In this document: piece by piece, positions 46,369 through 55,108 of the stretch
How the letters are laid out: each line of letters starts with the position of its first letter
How positions within the stretch are numbered: position 1 is the stretch's first letter
Source: Candidatus Thioglobus pontius
GTDB lineage: Bacteria > Pseudomonadota > Gammaproteobacteria > PS1 > Pseudothioglobaceae
NCBI GenBank assembly: GCA_014384345.1
Contig: JACNGB010000049.1
Coordinates: 16,742-80,741 of the forward strand
Direction of reading: 5' to 3'
Length of the DNA: 64,000 bases
Notes under the pieces: model-generated
The model's input: the letters and a program-made list of their open reading frames with translations, nothing else
The model's database searches: none
What the model was told of the DNA's origin: nothing
Translations under genes and position numbers: made by a program

Positions 46369-47055
46369 TTAGAAGTCATCATCTGATACTGGCACATTGC
46401 CATCATAGATATCATTTTCTCGTTTCTGCAAATAAGAAGATCGCATAGTAATGTACGGATCATCAGAATTATCTAATAGATCAGTAATTGGTAGTAGTTC
46501 AACACGCTTATCAATGACATTCATAGCACTAGCACTAAGAGCACCAACATCATCCAATTCATTAACCAAGTTTGCATCTGAGGTCATATCAACATACATA
46601 CCTGCGCCATCTCTAAGAGTCGATGGGCCCATCAAAGGCAGCATAATAAAAGGTCCGCTATCTACGCCCCAAACTGCAAGTGTTTGACCAAAATCTTCAT
46701 TTTCGGTTGTTAGACTCATATCGGTAGCAACGTCAAATAATCCATACAAACCAATAGTAGAGTTCACAAGGACACGGCTTAATGTGATCGCACCTTGCTC
46801 AATTTTAAATTGTAATATTTGATTAGCTAGTGTTGACACATCACGTAAATTACCAAAAAAATGACGGACTCGATTTTGTAAAAAATCAGGCATATGGTCT
46901 TTATAGGCACGTGAAACTGGCTCTAGTAAATTATCATCGATGGTCTCATTAAACTCATAAACTACTCTATTCGTTTCTTCAAATGGATCCACTTCTTCTG
47001 CTATCGTAACTGTGCTGAATGCCAACAGTAACAAACTTATTAATAATTTTTTCAT
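46369..47055 (-). CDS. mlaA: MlaA (VacJ) family outer-membrane phospholipid-asymmetry protein
   Basis: 228 residues. [65 protein letters not shown] and [28 protein letters not shown] are the MlaA signatures. MlaA removes surface phospholipids through a porin complex. The N-terminal signal ([18 protein letters not shown]) has no lipobox cysteine, so unlike E. coli MlaA this one is probably not a lipoprotein. Its start overlaps the carA stop by 4 nt and it lies 23 nt before carB. Confidence 0.93.
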   Translation of the reverse strand: MKKLLISLLLLAFSTVTIAEEVDPFEETNRVVYEFNETIDDNLLEPVSRAYKDHMPDFLQNRVRHFFGNLRDVSTLANQILQFKIEQGAITLSRVLVNSTIGLYGLFDVATDMSLTTENEDFGQTLAVWGVDSGPFIMLPLMGPSTLRDGAGMYVDMTSDANLVNELDDVGALSASAMNVIDKRVELLPITDLLDNSDDPYITMRSSYLQKRENDIYDGNVPVSDDDF

Positions 47056-48173
47056 AAATTCATCTCCTCAATAAAGGTGTCAAACAAACCACTTACATCA
47101 TGTGGGCCAGGGGATGCTTCTGGGTGACCTTGAAAACTAAATGCTTTTTTACCTTTAACGCGCACACCTTGAATGGTGTTGTCAAATAATGAGCGATGAG
47201 TCACCTCAAGGTTAGCCGGCATACTTTCTTCAGCCACAGCAAAACCATGGTTTTGTGAAGTAATCATCACTTGTTTAGACGCTAAATCTTGCACTGGGTG
47301 ATTAGCACCATGATGACCAAACTTCATTTTTTCTGTTTTGGCGCCACTGGCCAAAGACAACAATTGATGGCCTAAACAAATACCGAACATCGGCATATTC
47401 TTTTCTAACAAAGCTTCAATATTAGCAATGGCGTAATCACACGGCTCAGGATCACCCGGACCATTGGATAAAAATACACCATCTGGATTCATGGCTAACA
47501 CGTCCGCTACTGGCGTTTGTGCATTAACCACAGTTAAATCACAACCGCGATCAACCAACATTCTTAAAATATTAGTTTTAACGCCGTAATCATAAACCAC
47601 GACATTAAATTTTTCATCAAGCTGAGTAAATTCGCCTGTTTCTAAAAAATAAGAACCGGTGTTAAACTGGTATTGCTCAGGGGTTGAAACCACCTTAGCC
47701 AAATCCATATTCTTTAAACCAGCAAATGATTGCGCCTTTTCAATAGCAGCCGTTTCATCAATGTTGTCACCTGCTACAATACAGCCTTTTAGAGAGCCAT
47801 GCTCACGCAAATGACGCGTTAATGCACGCGTGTCAATATCGCTAATAGCAACAATATTGTTGGTTTGTAAGTATTCATCTAATGGCATTTCATTACGCCA
47901 GTTGCTATGCAAAAGTGGCAAGTCACGAATGATTAAACCTGCAGCATAAACCTTGGCAGATTCTTCGTCAACATTGTTAGTACCTGTGCTACCGATATGA
48001 GGGTAAGTTAGCGCAACAATTTGCTGTGTGTATGAGGGGTCAGTCAGGATTTCTTGATAGCCAGTCATCGAAGTGTTAAATACCACCTCACCCAGTGTAT
48101 CTCCACTAGCGCCAATAGATTTTCCATGAAAAATCTGACCATCTTCTAATGCTAATAAGGCAACTTGTGACAC
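47052..48173 (-). CDS. carA: Carbamoyl-phosphate synthase small subunit
   Basis: 373 residues from a GTG at 48173 ([17 protein letters not shown]). The track extends 13 codons further, but AGGAG lies 6 nt before this GTG and the sequence from here fits the family. The glutaminase domain has [13 protein letters not shown] (nucleophile), GHHGANHPV, and [12 protein letters not shown] (catalytic His/Glu). It supplies ammonia to CarB. It overlaps mlaA by 4 nt. Confidence 0.97.
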   Translation of the reverse strand: MSQVALLALEDGQIFHGKSIGASGDTLGEVVFNTSMTGYQEILTDPSYTQQIVALTYPHIGSTGTNNVDEESAKVYAAGLIIRDLPLLHSNWRNEMPLDEYLQTNNIVAISDIDTRALTRHLREHGSLKGCIVAGDNIDETAAIEKAQSFAGLKNMDLAKVVSTPEQYQFNTGSYFLETGEFTQLDEKFNVVVYDYGVKTNILRMLVDRGCDLTVVNAQTPVADVLAMNPDGVFLSNGPGDPEPCDYAIANIEALLEKNMPMFGICLGHQLLSLASGAKTEKMKFGHHGANHPVQDLASKQVMITSQNHGFAVAEESMPANLEVTHRSLFDNTIQGVRVKGKKAFSFQGHPEASPGPHDVSGLFDTFIEEMNL

Positions 48174-48179
48174 CGGACA

Positions 48180-48184
48180 CTCCT
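48180..48184 (-). promoter_or_regulatory. Ribosome binding site fixing the carA GTG start
   Basis: AGGAG on the minus strand, 6 nt before the GTG at 48173. The upstream start codon in the ORF track lacks such a site. Confidence 0.75.
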
Positions 48185-48288
48185 GAATGAAAAACTTCGG
48201 GAATTTTACCATATTGTCTTAACACCCTGAAGAGCAAATACTCAAATCTAAGGGTATAATTAATCACAAATAATGATGGGAAAATATC

Positions 48289-48558
48289 ATGCAAATTACT
48301 GTAGACAACATTAAATGTGGCGGTTGCGCCGGCTCGATTACTAAAAAACTATCCGCTGCTTTTAATACAGATACAATCGATGTTAATATTGAACAAGGCG
48401 TTGTTACTATCGATCTTGATGACTCAAAAAAAGAAGAATTGGTCCAGGTATTGCTTGATCTAGGTTATCCAGAAACTGATTCGGTTCATGGCTTTGACTC
48501 TGCCAAAGCAAAAGCTAAGTCATTTGTTTCTTGTGCGATTGGCAAAATGGACAAATGA
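48289..48558 (+). CDS. HMA-domain metal-binding protein
   Basis: 89 residues. A heavy-metal-associated fold (MQITVDNIKCGGCAGSITKKL, VNIEQGVVTIDLDD, LVQVLLDLGYPETDS) has the metal site CGGC at residues 10-13. A 20-residue extension (AKAKAKSFVSCAIGKMDK) adds another cysteine. It probably carries Cu+ or a similar ion in the cytoplasm. A TATAAT lies at 48256-48261. Its stop overlaps the thiS ATG (ATGA), an unusual pairing. Confidence 0.82.
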   Translation: MQITVDNIKCGGCAGSITKKLSAAFNTDTIDVNIEQGVVTIDLDDSKKEELVQVLLDLGYPETDSVHGFDSAKAKAKSFVSCAIGKMDK

Positions 48559-48755
48559 TTGTAATTGTTAACGGCAAAGAATTAGATATTGATAATTCAT
48601 CAACTGCTGAGAGCTTGATCATTCAACTTAATTACCAAGACCAGCGCATTGCACTCGAAGTCAATGAAGCGATTATTCCAAAATCCAAGCACGCTGATTT
48701 TGGCTTGAACGCTGGTGATAAAATAGAAATTATTAAAGCGGTTGGTGGCGGTTAG
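48555..48755 (+). CDS. thiS: Sulfur carrier protein ThiS
   Basis: 66 residues from the ATG at 48555, the ATGA overlap with the HMA gene; the track start 8 codons earlier is out of family. The ubiquitin-like fold is seen in MIVIVNGKELDI, LNYQDQRIALEVNEAIIPKSKH and GDKIEIIKAVGGG, with the required C-terminal Gly-Gly. ThiS thiocarboxylate donates sulfur to ThiG, which is encoded at 4035. It overlaps the convergent PP-loop gene by 4 nt. Confidence 0.93.
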   Translation: MIVIVNGKELDIDNSSTAESLIIQLNYQDQRIALEVNEAIIPKSKHADFGLNAGDKIEIIKAVGGG

Positions 48756-49795
48756 ACAAACCAGTTTTTTGGAATTTCATCCACCCCAAATGGTTTAATA
48801 CTCAACTGCTGAACAACACCTGCTGATAGTTTAACTTCAATATCCACACTACTTTCTTCTCGACCCTGAGAATAACGCGCCAACACTTGGGCGGCAATTT
48901 TAAGATCCTCTTGATTCGGCTCCCCGTCAATTAACGCAATGGGGCCGTTGCAGCTAACCGGATATAAATTAGCGTATTGATTACGATAGCCTTCTAAGAA
49001 TTTAACCTCGCCCTCTTCCCTGGCAACAATCATCTTAAAACGTTGATTAGGTCTAATGTGGCGCCCTACTTTAAGCATCATTAAATCATCCAGTTGATAA
49101 TCACGATTACCGCGAGCCTGCCACATATCAACCAATTTATCTGAATATTGTTTATCGGTTAAGAAGCAACAACCGCCAGCAGGCGTGGCGTAATCTTCAA
49201 ATCCGTATTCTTTGGCCAGGGCCATTTGCGGCTTGCGCGTACGCCCTGAAAAATCCAGCAATTGTTCACGATCAACCCAACCTTCTTTTTCCGCTTTACT
49301 TGGTGGCAGGTGCTTAGCGCACAATGGGCGCAATAATAAATCATCGGCGCCTGATTCTTCTTGCACAACTGGCATGGTGTCTTTACGTTGTGACATTGGA
49401 CGCTGACCCATTACTTCGCCAGTAATAATGAAATCAAACTCATTTTCTTCCATCCACTGCTTGGCTTTTTTCACCATAAAGCCTTTACAGTCCAAACAAG
49501 GGTTCATGTTTTTGCCGTAACCATGTTTTGGATTTAATAAAACATCGCGATATTCCTCAATCACATCAATAATGTGTAATTTAATACCTAATTGCTCCGC
49601 TACCCATAGTGCGTTATTACGTTTTTGTTTGTCGCTCTTTTGCTTGCGAATGGCGTGTGTATGCCCTTCTACGCAAAATCCAGTAAAAAAGTTAATACCT
49701 TCAACATGAATGCCTTGATCCAACATTAACTTAGTGCTTAATAGTGAATCTAATCCGCCTGATATTAACGATACTGCTTTAACTTGTTTACTCAT
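48752..49795 (-). CDS. PP-loop thiouridylase-like protein (MnmA/ThiI-related)
   Basis: 347 residues. The PP-loop SLISGGLDSLLSTKLM near the start is an ATP pyrophosphatase site, followed by NPCLDCKGFMVKKA, IITGEVMGQRPMSQR and the CxxC-like GGCCFLTDKQYSDKL. This set matches proteins often annotated as tRNA 2-thiouridylases of a non-MnmA type. The C-terminal part (FKMIVAREEGEVKFLEG, GPIALIDGEP) resembles an NFACT-R/DUF814-like fold. Adenylation of a tRNA or protein substrate before sulfur transfer is inference. Confidence 0.75.
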   Translation of the reverse strand: MSKQVKAVSLISGGLDSLLSTKLMLDQGIHVEGINFFTGFCVEGHTHAIRKQKSDKQKRNNALWVAEQLGIKLHIIDVIEEYRDVLLNPKHGYGKNMNPCLDCKGFMVKKAKQWMEENEFDFIITGEVMGQRPMSQRKDTMPVVQEESGADDLLLRPLCAKHLPPSKAEKEGWVDREQLLDFSGRTRKPQMALAKEYGFEDYATPAGGCCFLTDKQYSDKLVDMWQARGNRDYQLDDLMMLKVGRHIRPNQRFKMIVAREEGEVKFLEGYRNQYANLYPVSCNGPIALIDGEPNQEDLKIAAQVLARYSQGREESSVDIEVKLSAGVVQQLSIKPFGVDEIPKNWFV

Positions 49796-49834
49796 AATTC
49801 TCTCATATAACTGTTATAGGTCTTGCCTATAACA

Positions 49835-50713
49835 TTATTTCTTAATGCCATCAATACGACACCACTCATCTTTTTGAACAACGTGTAAATTTTTAAAAAA
49901 TTCACCATACGTATCAAGAATCATAGGCAATTGATCCGTCATAATGCCTGATAACGCAAGATGTCCGTTCGGCTTGACCAAACCAGCAAAATGTTCACAT
50001 AAGCTAACTAAAGGATTGGCCAAAATATTAGCAATGAGTAAATCTACTGGATCCAGCTTACTTTCATCATCCGTATGCAATACCTTGATTTTATCTTGGC
50101 AATTGTTAGTCTTAATATTATTACTCGTAGCAATAACCGCCTGTGGGTCATTATCAACAGCAATAGCATGCTTGGCGCCAAGCTTAATTCCAGCAATAGC
50201 CAAAATACCCGTACCCGAGCCATAATCAATGACTGTTTGATTTAGGGGCGGGTTTTCATCTAAATATTGCAAACATAAATCTGTAGTTTGGTGAGTGCCC
50301 GTGCCAAATGCCAAACCAGGATCCATGTCAATGATGATTGCGTCTTTTGGCAATTGAGACGAGTCCTCCCAAGAAGGGCAAATCCAAATCCGCTTGCCAA
50401 ACTGCATAGGATGAAAATCCTTTTTACATTCATCCTCCCACACCCTGTCTTTTAATAATTCGAAAGTTGATTGCTCTATTTTGCAAATTTGTTTAAGCAT
50501 TTGCTTGACGTGCATTTGGTCAACTGCCAAATCAAATAAGGCAGTAATAGTAATATCTGGCCATAGTGGGGTTTCACCCACTGGCAGCTCATAAATAGCA
50601 TCATCTTTAGAGTCACTAAACGTGACTGACACACTACCCAGCCCCATTAGTATTTCACTAACAAAATCAGCCTGATCTTCGGTGGTTTTTAAGGTTAATT
50701 GCATCCAATCCAT
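49835..50713 (-). CDS. prmA: Ribosomal protein L11 methyltransferase
   Basis: 292 residues from the ATG at 50713 (MDWMQLTLKTTEDQ); the track start is 12 codons earlier inside the putative regulatory gap. The N-terminal substrate-recognition domain is followed by the methyltransferase with IDMDPGLAFGTGTHQTTDLCLQYL, VIDYGSGTGILAIAG, VDNDPQAVIATSNN and LLIANILANPLV. It trimethylates ribosomal protein L11. It is divergent from the 55-residue gene. Confidence 0.95.
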   Translation of the reverse strand: MDWMQLTLKTTEDQADFVSEILMGLGSVSVTFSDSKDDAIYELPVGETPLWPDITITALFDLAVDQMHVKQMLKQICKIEQSTFELLKDRVWEDECKKDFHPMQFGKRIWICPSWEDSSQLPKDAIIIDMDPGLAFGTGTHQTTDLCLQYLDENPPLNQTVIDYGSGTGILAIAGIKLGAKHAIAVDNDPQAVIATSNNIKTNNCQDKIKVLHTDDESKLDPVDLLIANILANPLVSLCEHFAGLVKPNGHLALSGIMTDQLPMILDTYGEFFKNLHVVQKDEWCRIDGIKK

Positions 50714-50760
50714 AGCGTGCAGATTATACCTAGGTTCATTATCCAACATTAAGCCCCGTA

Positions 50761-50827
50761 TACCCCCTTAGGGATAGTTCAAAATATCACTATAAAATGG
50801 TGATAAAAACTTAAATTTCAGTATAAT
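50761..50827 (+). promoter_or_regulatory. Promoter of the 55-residue gene, same module as dsrA
   Basis: IR2 TACCCC-CTTA-GGGATA (50761-50776), 8 nt, IR1 TATCAC-TATAAAATG-GTGATA (50785-50805), 16 nt, -10 TATAAT (50822-50827). Spacings equal those upstream of dsrA. IR1 arms differ from dsrA by paired changes (TCA/TGA here, CCA/TGG there). No -35 hexamer is recognisable; the right IR1 arm occupies that place. Confidence 0.8.
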
Positions 50828-50840
50828 TCCCCTGGTTCGT

Positions 50841-50864
50841 ACCTTTAACTTCAAACTTAAAGGT
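50841..50864 (+). promoter_or_regulatory. Leader hairpin of the 55-residue gene
   Basis: Perfect 8-bp arms ACCTTTAA and TTAAAGGT with an 8-nt loop, 13 nt after the -10 box and preceded by GTTC, as in the dsrA leader. Confidence 0.75.
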
Positions 50865-50886
50865 TTATTAATTATTAGGAGATATC

Positions 50887-51054
50887 ATGGCTAACGGCAT
50901 TACAAAAGGCAACAGACCACCATTACAAGGCAATTTAGACTCATTAAGCAAAGCTAACCCTTTAAATTCTAGAAGCGGCAACGAAACTGTTACTGCAACT
51001 CAAGATTACAAAAAAGGTATGAAGTCTGCTGAAGAGCTAGAAGAGTACAGATAG
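50887..51054 (+). CDS. 55-residue protein of unknown function under dsr-type promoter
   Basis: Too short for the ORF track. The ATG at 50887 has AGGAG 6 nt upstream, and the frame ends in TAG followed by an intrinsic terminator, so it is a complete single-gene unit. The product begins MANGITKGNRPPLQGNLDSL and ends KSAEELEEYR; it is polar, rich in Asn, Gly, Ser and Lys, has no cysteine, signal peptide or membrane segment, and is probably disordered except for a short C-terminal helix. Its promoter matches that of dsrA. I recognise no family; a role in sulfur oxidation is inference from regulation alone. Confidence 0.85.
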   Translation: MANGITKGNRPPLQGNLDSLSKANPLNSRSGNETVTATQDYKKGMKSAEELEEYR

Positions 51055-51080
51055 TCAACTAACGACTTACGTAACTCATA

Positions 51081-51105
51081 AAAAACCCTCGTCAGAGGGT
51101 TTTTT
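51081..51105 (+). terminator. Intrinsic terminator after the 55-residue gene
   Basis: AAAAACCCTC and GAGGGTTTTT around GTCA, 26 nt after the stop. The same stem with loop GAAA recurs after the DsrC-like gene at 51660. Confidence 0.93.
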
Positions 51106-51234
51106 ATTGCCCAGCGCTTTACTATATTGTTTTGCGCAATAAGCATACACCTACAAATAAAATGTGTATTTATAAAACTTGACTTCTATCAATCTTATAT
51201 AATATACCCAATTAAATTACTATGGTATTAAAAA

Positions 51235-51525
51235 ATGGCATTAGATAGAACAGGAAACGGCTACTTAGTAGACCCATCAATTTGGACAGAAGAAATCATG
51301 CATGAAATGGCTTCAGAAGATGAAATTACACTATCAGATTCTCAAGTTGAGCAAATTCGCTCAGCCAGAGAATACTTTGCAGATAACTCATCGGTTCCGC
51401 CAATCAGAACATTTTCTAAATACGTTGGTATTGATAAAAAAATATTATTTAAGGAATGGCTAACCGGCCCGATGAAGCCGATCACGAAGTATGGCGGGAT
51501 GCCACAGCCAACCGGTTGCGTCTAA
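51235..51525 (+). CDS. DsrC/TusE-family protein with a single C-terminal cysteine
   Basis: 96 residues of the DsrC fold: GYLVDPSIWTEEIMHEMASEDEI, LSDSQVEQIRSAREYFADNSSVPPIRTFSKYV and the arm GGMPQPTGCV. Only the penultimate cysteine is kept; the position of the second DsrC cysteine is threonine (MKPITKYGG). It therefore cannot form the DsrC intramolecular disulfide and resembles TusE, the tRNA-thiolation acceptor, or a regulatory DsrC-like protein. TATAAT lies at 51198-51203. It lies 180 nt after the 55-residue gene. Confidence 0.9.
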   Translation: MALDRTGNGYLVDPSIWTEEIMHEMASEDEITLSDSQVEQIRSAREYFADNSSVPPIRTFSKYVGIDKKILFKEWLTGPMKPITKYGGMPQPTGCV

Positions 51526-51528
51526 AAT

Positions 51529-51647
51529 TACTGCGTCTTTTTCACGAGTATTTTGTTAAATTCATAACTCTCTCAGTTGCATAGATTTAACTATGCGCCT
51601 TTGTTCGTTATTTCATTTGCCTCATTCTCGTAAAAAAATACTTGCAA
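51529..51647. repeat. Dispersed palindromic repeat, copy B
   Basis: 119 bp, beginning 3 nt after the DsrC-like gene. It has the same ends and centre as copy A (42228-42345) but different arms. Here the arms pair as TTTTCACGAG...AT...AAAT...ATAAC with GTTAT...ATT...AT...CTCGTAAAAA, and the centre is GCATAG-ATTTAA-CTATGC. Confidence 0.8.
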
Positions 51648-51657
51648 TTAGTAAGAT

Positions 51658-51685
51658 AAAAAAACCCTCGAAAGAGGGTTTTTTA
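51658..51685 (+). terminator. Intrinsic terminator after repeat B
   Basis: AAAAACCCTC-GAAA-GAGGGTTTTTT, a GAAA tetraloop hairpin with T tract, ending the DsrC-like transcript after the palindromic repeat. The remaining 160 nt before alaS show no gene. Confidence 0.93.
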
Positions 51686-51845
51686 ATGCCTAAGATTTAC
51701 AACAATCTTTCTATAGCTACCTATTGAGATGTGATTTTTTCACAGATTAAGGCGTAAGGAATTTGAAAATCAGGAGTTTATAATTTAATAAATGACTGAT
51801 TTGATAATTCTGACAACGAAAATATATGGAAAAAGCACACTCAAC

Positions 51846-54443
51846 TTATAATAGACCATTGACTGAAGTGAGAGCTTCAGTTAGCTTAGACGGATCTGTG
51901 CCACCGCCCTGAGCCATATCTGGCCTACCACCACCTTTGCCACCCACTTGCTGAGCAACATGGTTAAGAATCTTCCCTGCTTGATATTGCTTAGTTAAAT
52001 CTTTAGTTACACCAGCCACTAACGACACCTTGTCACCACTCACTGCGGCCAGCACCACAACGGCAGATCCTAGCTTGTCTTTTAGCTTGTCAGCAATATC
52101 GCGCAGATCTTTGCCGCTCACGCCATCAACCACAGTAGCAAGCAATTTAACCCCATTAACATCTTGCGCTTGATTAACTAAATCATCACCTTGGTTACTG
52201 GCCAACTGCTTTTGAAATGTAGCAATCTGCTTTTCTAATTCTTTTTGCTGTTTAATCAGTTGCGCTACTTTCTCTACGGCTTGCGCATTGCTCGATTTAG
52301 TCATTTGCGCAATTTCACTCAAACTGTCTTCAGTTTGCTTATCAAACTGATAAGCGTCATAGCCGGTCATTGCTTCAATACGACGCACGCCAGCAGCAAT
52401 ACCACCTTCTGAGGTAATTCTAAACAAACCAATATCGCCCAATTGATTAACGTGTGTACCGCCACAAAGCTCCACTGAAAAATCACCCTTGCCCATGCTT
52501 AATACGCGTACCGTATCGCCATATTTTTCACCAAACAGTGCCATGGCACCTTTCTTTTTGGCAGTTTCAATATCGGTTACATCCGTATGAACAATTGAAT
52601 TCCCTAAGATGCGACGGTTAACCATCGCTTCAATCTTATCTAGATCCGCTTTAGCAATCACCTCATCATGAGAGAAATCAAAACGTAATTTATCACCATC
52701 TACCAACGAGCCCTTCTGGGTAACCGTTTCACCCAAAACACCACGAAGCGCAGCATGCAATAAGTGTGTTGCTGAGTGATTTCGAGCGATACGCTTACGC
52801 CTACGCGCATCAACTTTAGCTTCAAGCACAACACCGACTTTAATCACGCCACTTAGTGCAATACCATGATGCTCAAATGCACCTGTTTTTTGTTTTTGCG
52901 TATTGGTAACTTCAAATTCAACACCTTTCGCGCTCAATGTGCCACTGTCGCCCACCTGGCCACCTGACTCGCCATAAAAACTAGATTGCGCCAATACAAT
53001 AATGCCGTGATCGCCCGCTTCAATCGAATCAACCAATTCGCCATTTTTAATCAACGCTTGCACTGATGAGTTATTTTCTAATTGCTCATAGCCTAAAAAT
53101 TCTGTCACCTCACCAACATCAACACCTTTTTGTGTGGTTTTAAAATCACCGGCTGAACGCGCTCTGTCACGTTGTTTGGTCATTTCTGCTTCAAAGCCTG
53201 GCATGTCAATGGTGAGGCTACGCTCACGAGCAACATCAGCCGTTAAATCAACTGGGAAACCGTAAGTATCATAAAGCTTAAACACGGTTTCGCCGTCAAT
53301 TTCACTGCCTGTTAGATCGGCAATTGCAGCTTCTAAAATACCCATACCCTGGTCTAGTGTTTGCGCAAAGCGCTCTTCTTCACGTTTCAAGACTTTTTCA
53401 ACATTCGCTAAAGATTTCTTAAGCTCTGGATAAGCCTCTTTAAACTCTAATGCCAATACCGGCGCCAAACGATAGAAGAACGTTTTCTCAATACCAATTT
53501 TATGACCGTGGCGAATCGCACGACGAATAATACGGCGCAGTACATACCCACGTCCTTCGTTTGATGGAATCACGCCATCAACAATCATAAAGGCCGTTGA
53601 GCGAATATGATCAGCAATCACACGAACTGAAGCGTTATCAGTTTTAATACCCGCCTCTTTAGGGGTTAGCTCAACCACTGCTTTAGTTAGACTGTTAAAG
53701 CCATCGGTATCGTAGTTATTGTTTTCATGTTGTAATACAGCGGCTAAACGCTCAAGTCCCATACCGGTATCCACACAAGGTGCATCAAGTGGTTTTAAAT
53801 AGCCATCTTCTTGTTTATCATACTGAGTAAACACCAAGTTCCAAATTTCAATATAGCGATCACCATCTTCATCCGCGTGTCCTGGCGGACCACCAGCAAT
53901 CTCTTCACCATGATCATAAAAAATTTCACTCGATGGCCCACACGGGCCGGTATCACCCATTTGCCAAAAGTTATCTTTAGCGCCACAACGAGAGATACGA
54001 TTTTTAGGAAAACCAATTTCATTTACCCAAATAGCTTCAGCTTCATCATCTTCTTCAAAGACACTGACCCAAAGTTTTTCCTTAGGCAGGCCAAGCTCTA
54101 CTGTTAAAAATTCCCAGGCATATTGAATAGCTTCACGTTTGAAATAATCACCAAACGAGAAATTGCCCAGCATCTCAAAAAAAGTATGGTGGCGCGCGGT
54201 ATAGCCGACATTTTCAAGATCGTTATGCTTGCCACCAGCACGCACACAACGCTGACAACTGACTGCACGTGTGTATGGGCGCTTTTCTACACCACTAAAC
54301 ACATCCTTAAACGGCACCATTCCAGCATTTACAAATAACAAGGTTTTGTCATTATGCGGAATAAGTGACGAGCTCTTTTCAACGGTATGGCCTTTTGAGG
54401 CGTAAAAATCTAAGAATTTTTGTCTAATTTGTGCAGTTTTCAT
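51846..54443 (-). CDS. alaS: Alanyl-tRNA synthetase
   Basis: 865 residues. The class II catalytic core has [27 protein letters not shown] and [26 protein letters not shown]. The editing domain has [12 protein letters not shown] and [16 protein letters not shown], with its zinc ligands. The C-terminal domain ends [16 protein letters not shown]. Full length. It is the last gene of a minus-strand run; the recX/recA genes common upstream are absent. Confidence 0.98.
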   Translation of the reverse strand: MKTAQIRQKFLDFYASKGHTVEKSSSLIPHNDKTLLFVNAGMVPFKDVFSGVEKRPYTRAVSCQRCVRAGGKHNDLENVGYTARHHTFFEMLGNFSFGDYFKREAIQYAWEFLTVELGLPKEKLWVSVFEEDDEAEAIWVNEIGFPKNRISRCGAKDNFWQMGDTGPCGPSSEIFYDHGEEIAGGPPGHADEDGDRYIEIWNLVFTQYDKQEDGYLKPLDAPCVDTGMGLERLAAVLQHENNNYDTDGFNSLTKAVVELTPKEAGIKTDNASVRVIADHIRSTAFMIVDGVIPSNEGRGYVLRRIIRRAIRHGHKIGIEKTFFYRLAPVLALEFKEAYPELKKSLANVEKVLKREEERFAQTLDQGMGILEAAIADLTGSEIDGETVFKLYDTYGFPVDLTADVARERSLTIDMPGFEAEMTKQRDRARSAGDFKTTQKGVDVGEVTEFLGYEQLENNSSVQALIKNGELVDSIEAGDHGIIVLAQSSFYGESGGQVGDSGTLSAKGVEFEVTNTQKQKTGAFEHHGIALSGVIKVGVVLEAKVDARRRKRIARNHSATHLLHAALRGVLGETVTQKGSLVDGDKLRFDFSHDEVIAKADLDKIEAMVNRRILGNSIVHTDVTDIETAKKKGAMALFGEKYGDTVRVLSMGKGDFSVELCGGTHVNQLGDIGLFRITSEGGIAAGVRRIEAMTGYDAYQFDKQTEDSLSEIAQMTKSSNAQAVEKVAQLIKQQKELEKQIATFQKQLASNQGDDLVNQAQDVNGVKLLATVVDGVSGKDLRDIADKLKDKLGSAVVVLAAVSGDKVSLVAGVTKDLTKQYQAGKILNHVAQQVGGKGGGRPDMAQGGGTDPSKLTEALTSVNGLL

Positions 54444-54494
54444 GCGCGTAAAACATTGTATAAAAAGGCTTTATTATACTGATTAACTCACTAC

Positions 54495-55106
54495 TTAGAC
54501 GATAAGCGAGGTATCGCCAGCTCCTTGTCGGATAATTTCAACCTGTCCAGAAGTTAGGTTAATTACCGTGGTTGGCTGTGGCGGACAATAGCCATCATCA
54601 ACAATCACATCGACTAATTTTTCAACCGCATCACGCACGTCATCAATATCGTAAAATTCACATCCGGGCAATATCAGTGACACACTCATCAATGGCTCAT
54701 CAAGTGAGGCTAGCAAGGCTTGCACCACACCGTGTTCAGAAATACGCAGCCCAATGGTTTTTTTCTTATCATGCAACAGACGCTTAGGCACATCTCGTGT
54801 ACCTTCCAGGATAAATGTATAAGGACCAGGTAAAATTTTCTTTAGTAGGCGAAAGGCATTATTATCTAATTTGGCGTACTCACCAATATGCGCCAAATCA
54901 CGCATCATCAAGGTGAAATCATGGCGCTTCGAGAGTTGTCTAATTTGACGAATGCGCTCCAATCCAGCTTTATTACCCAAAGCTGTGCCAAGTGCATAGC
55001 CTGAATCTGTTGGATAAACAATAACACCACCAGATTTAAGCTCGCTCACCACTTGATCAATTAAGCGTTGCTGAGGGTTTTGTGGGTGAATTTTCAATAG
55101 TTTCAT
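54495..55106 (-). CDS. yciO: YciO-like Sua5/YrdC family protein
   Basis: 203 residues from the ATG at 55106; the earlier track start lies within the end of the PHP gene. SGGVIVYPTDSGYALGTALGNKAGLERIRQIRQLSKRHDFTLMM, LPGPYTFILEGT and KTIGLRISEHG are Sua5/YrdC features. PTDSGYALG rather than PTDTVYGLG, with the neighbouring yciV-like gene, indicates YciO rather than the t6A enzyme TsaC. It probably binds RNA and nucleotide; its role is unclear. Confidence 0.9.
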   Translation of the reverse strand: MKLLKIHPQNPQQRLIDQVVSELKSGGVIVYPTDSGYALGTALGNKAGLERIRQIRQLSKRHDFTLMMRDLAHIGEYAKLDNNAFRLLKKILPGPYTFILEGTRDVPKRLLHDKKKTIGLRISEHGVVQALLASLDEPLMSVSLILPGCEFYDIDDVRDAVEKLVDVIVDDGYCPPQPTTVINLTSGQVEIIRQGAGDTSLIV

Positions 55107-55108
55107 TA

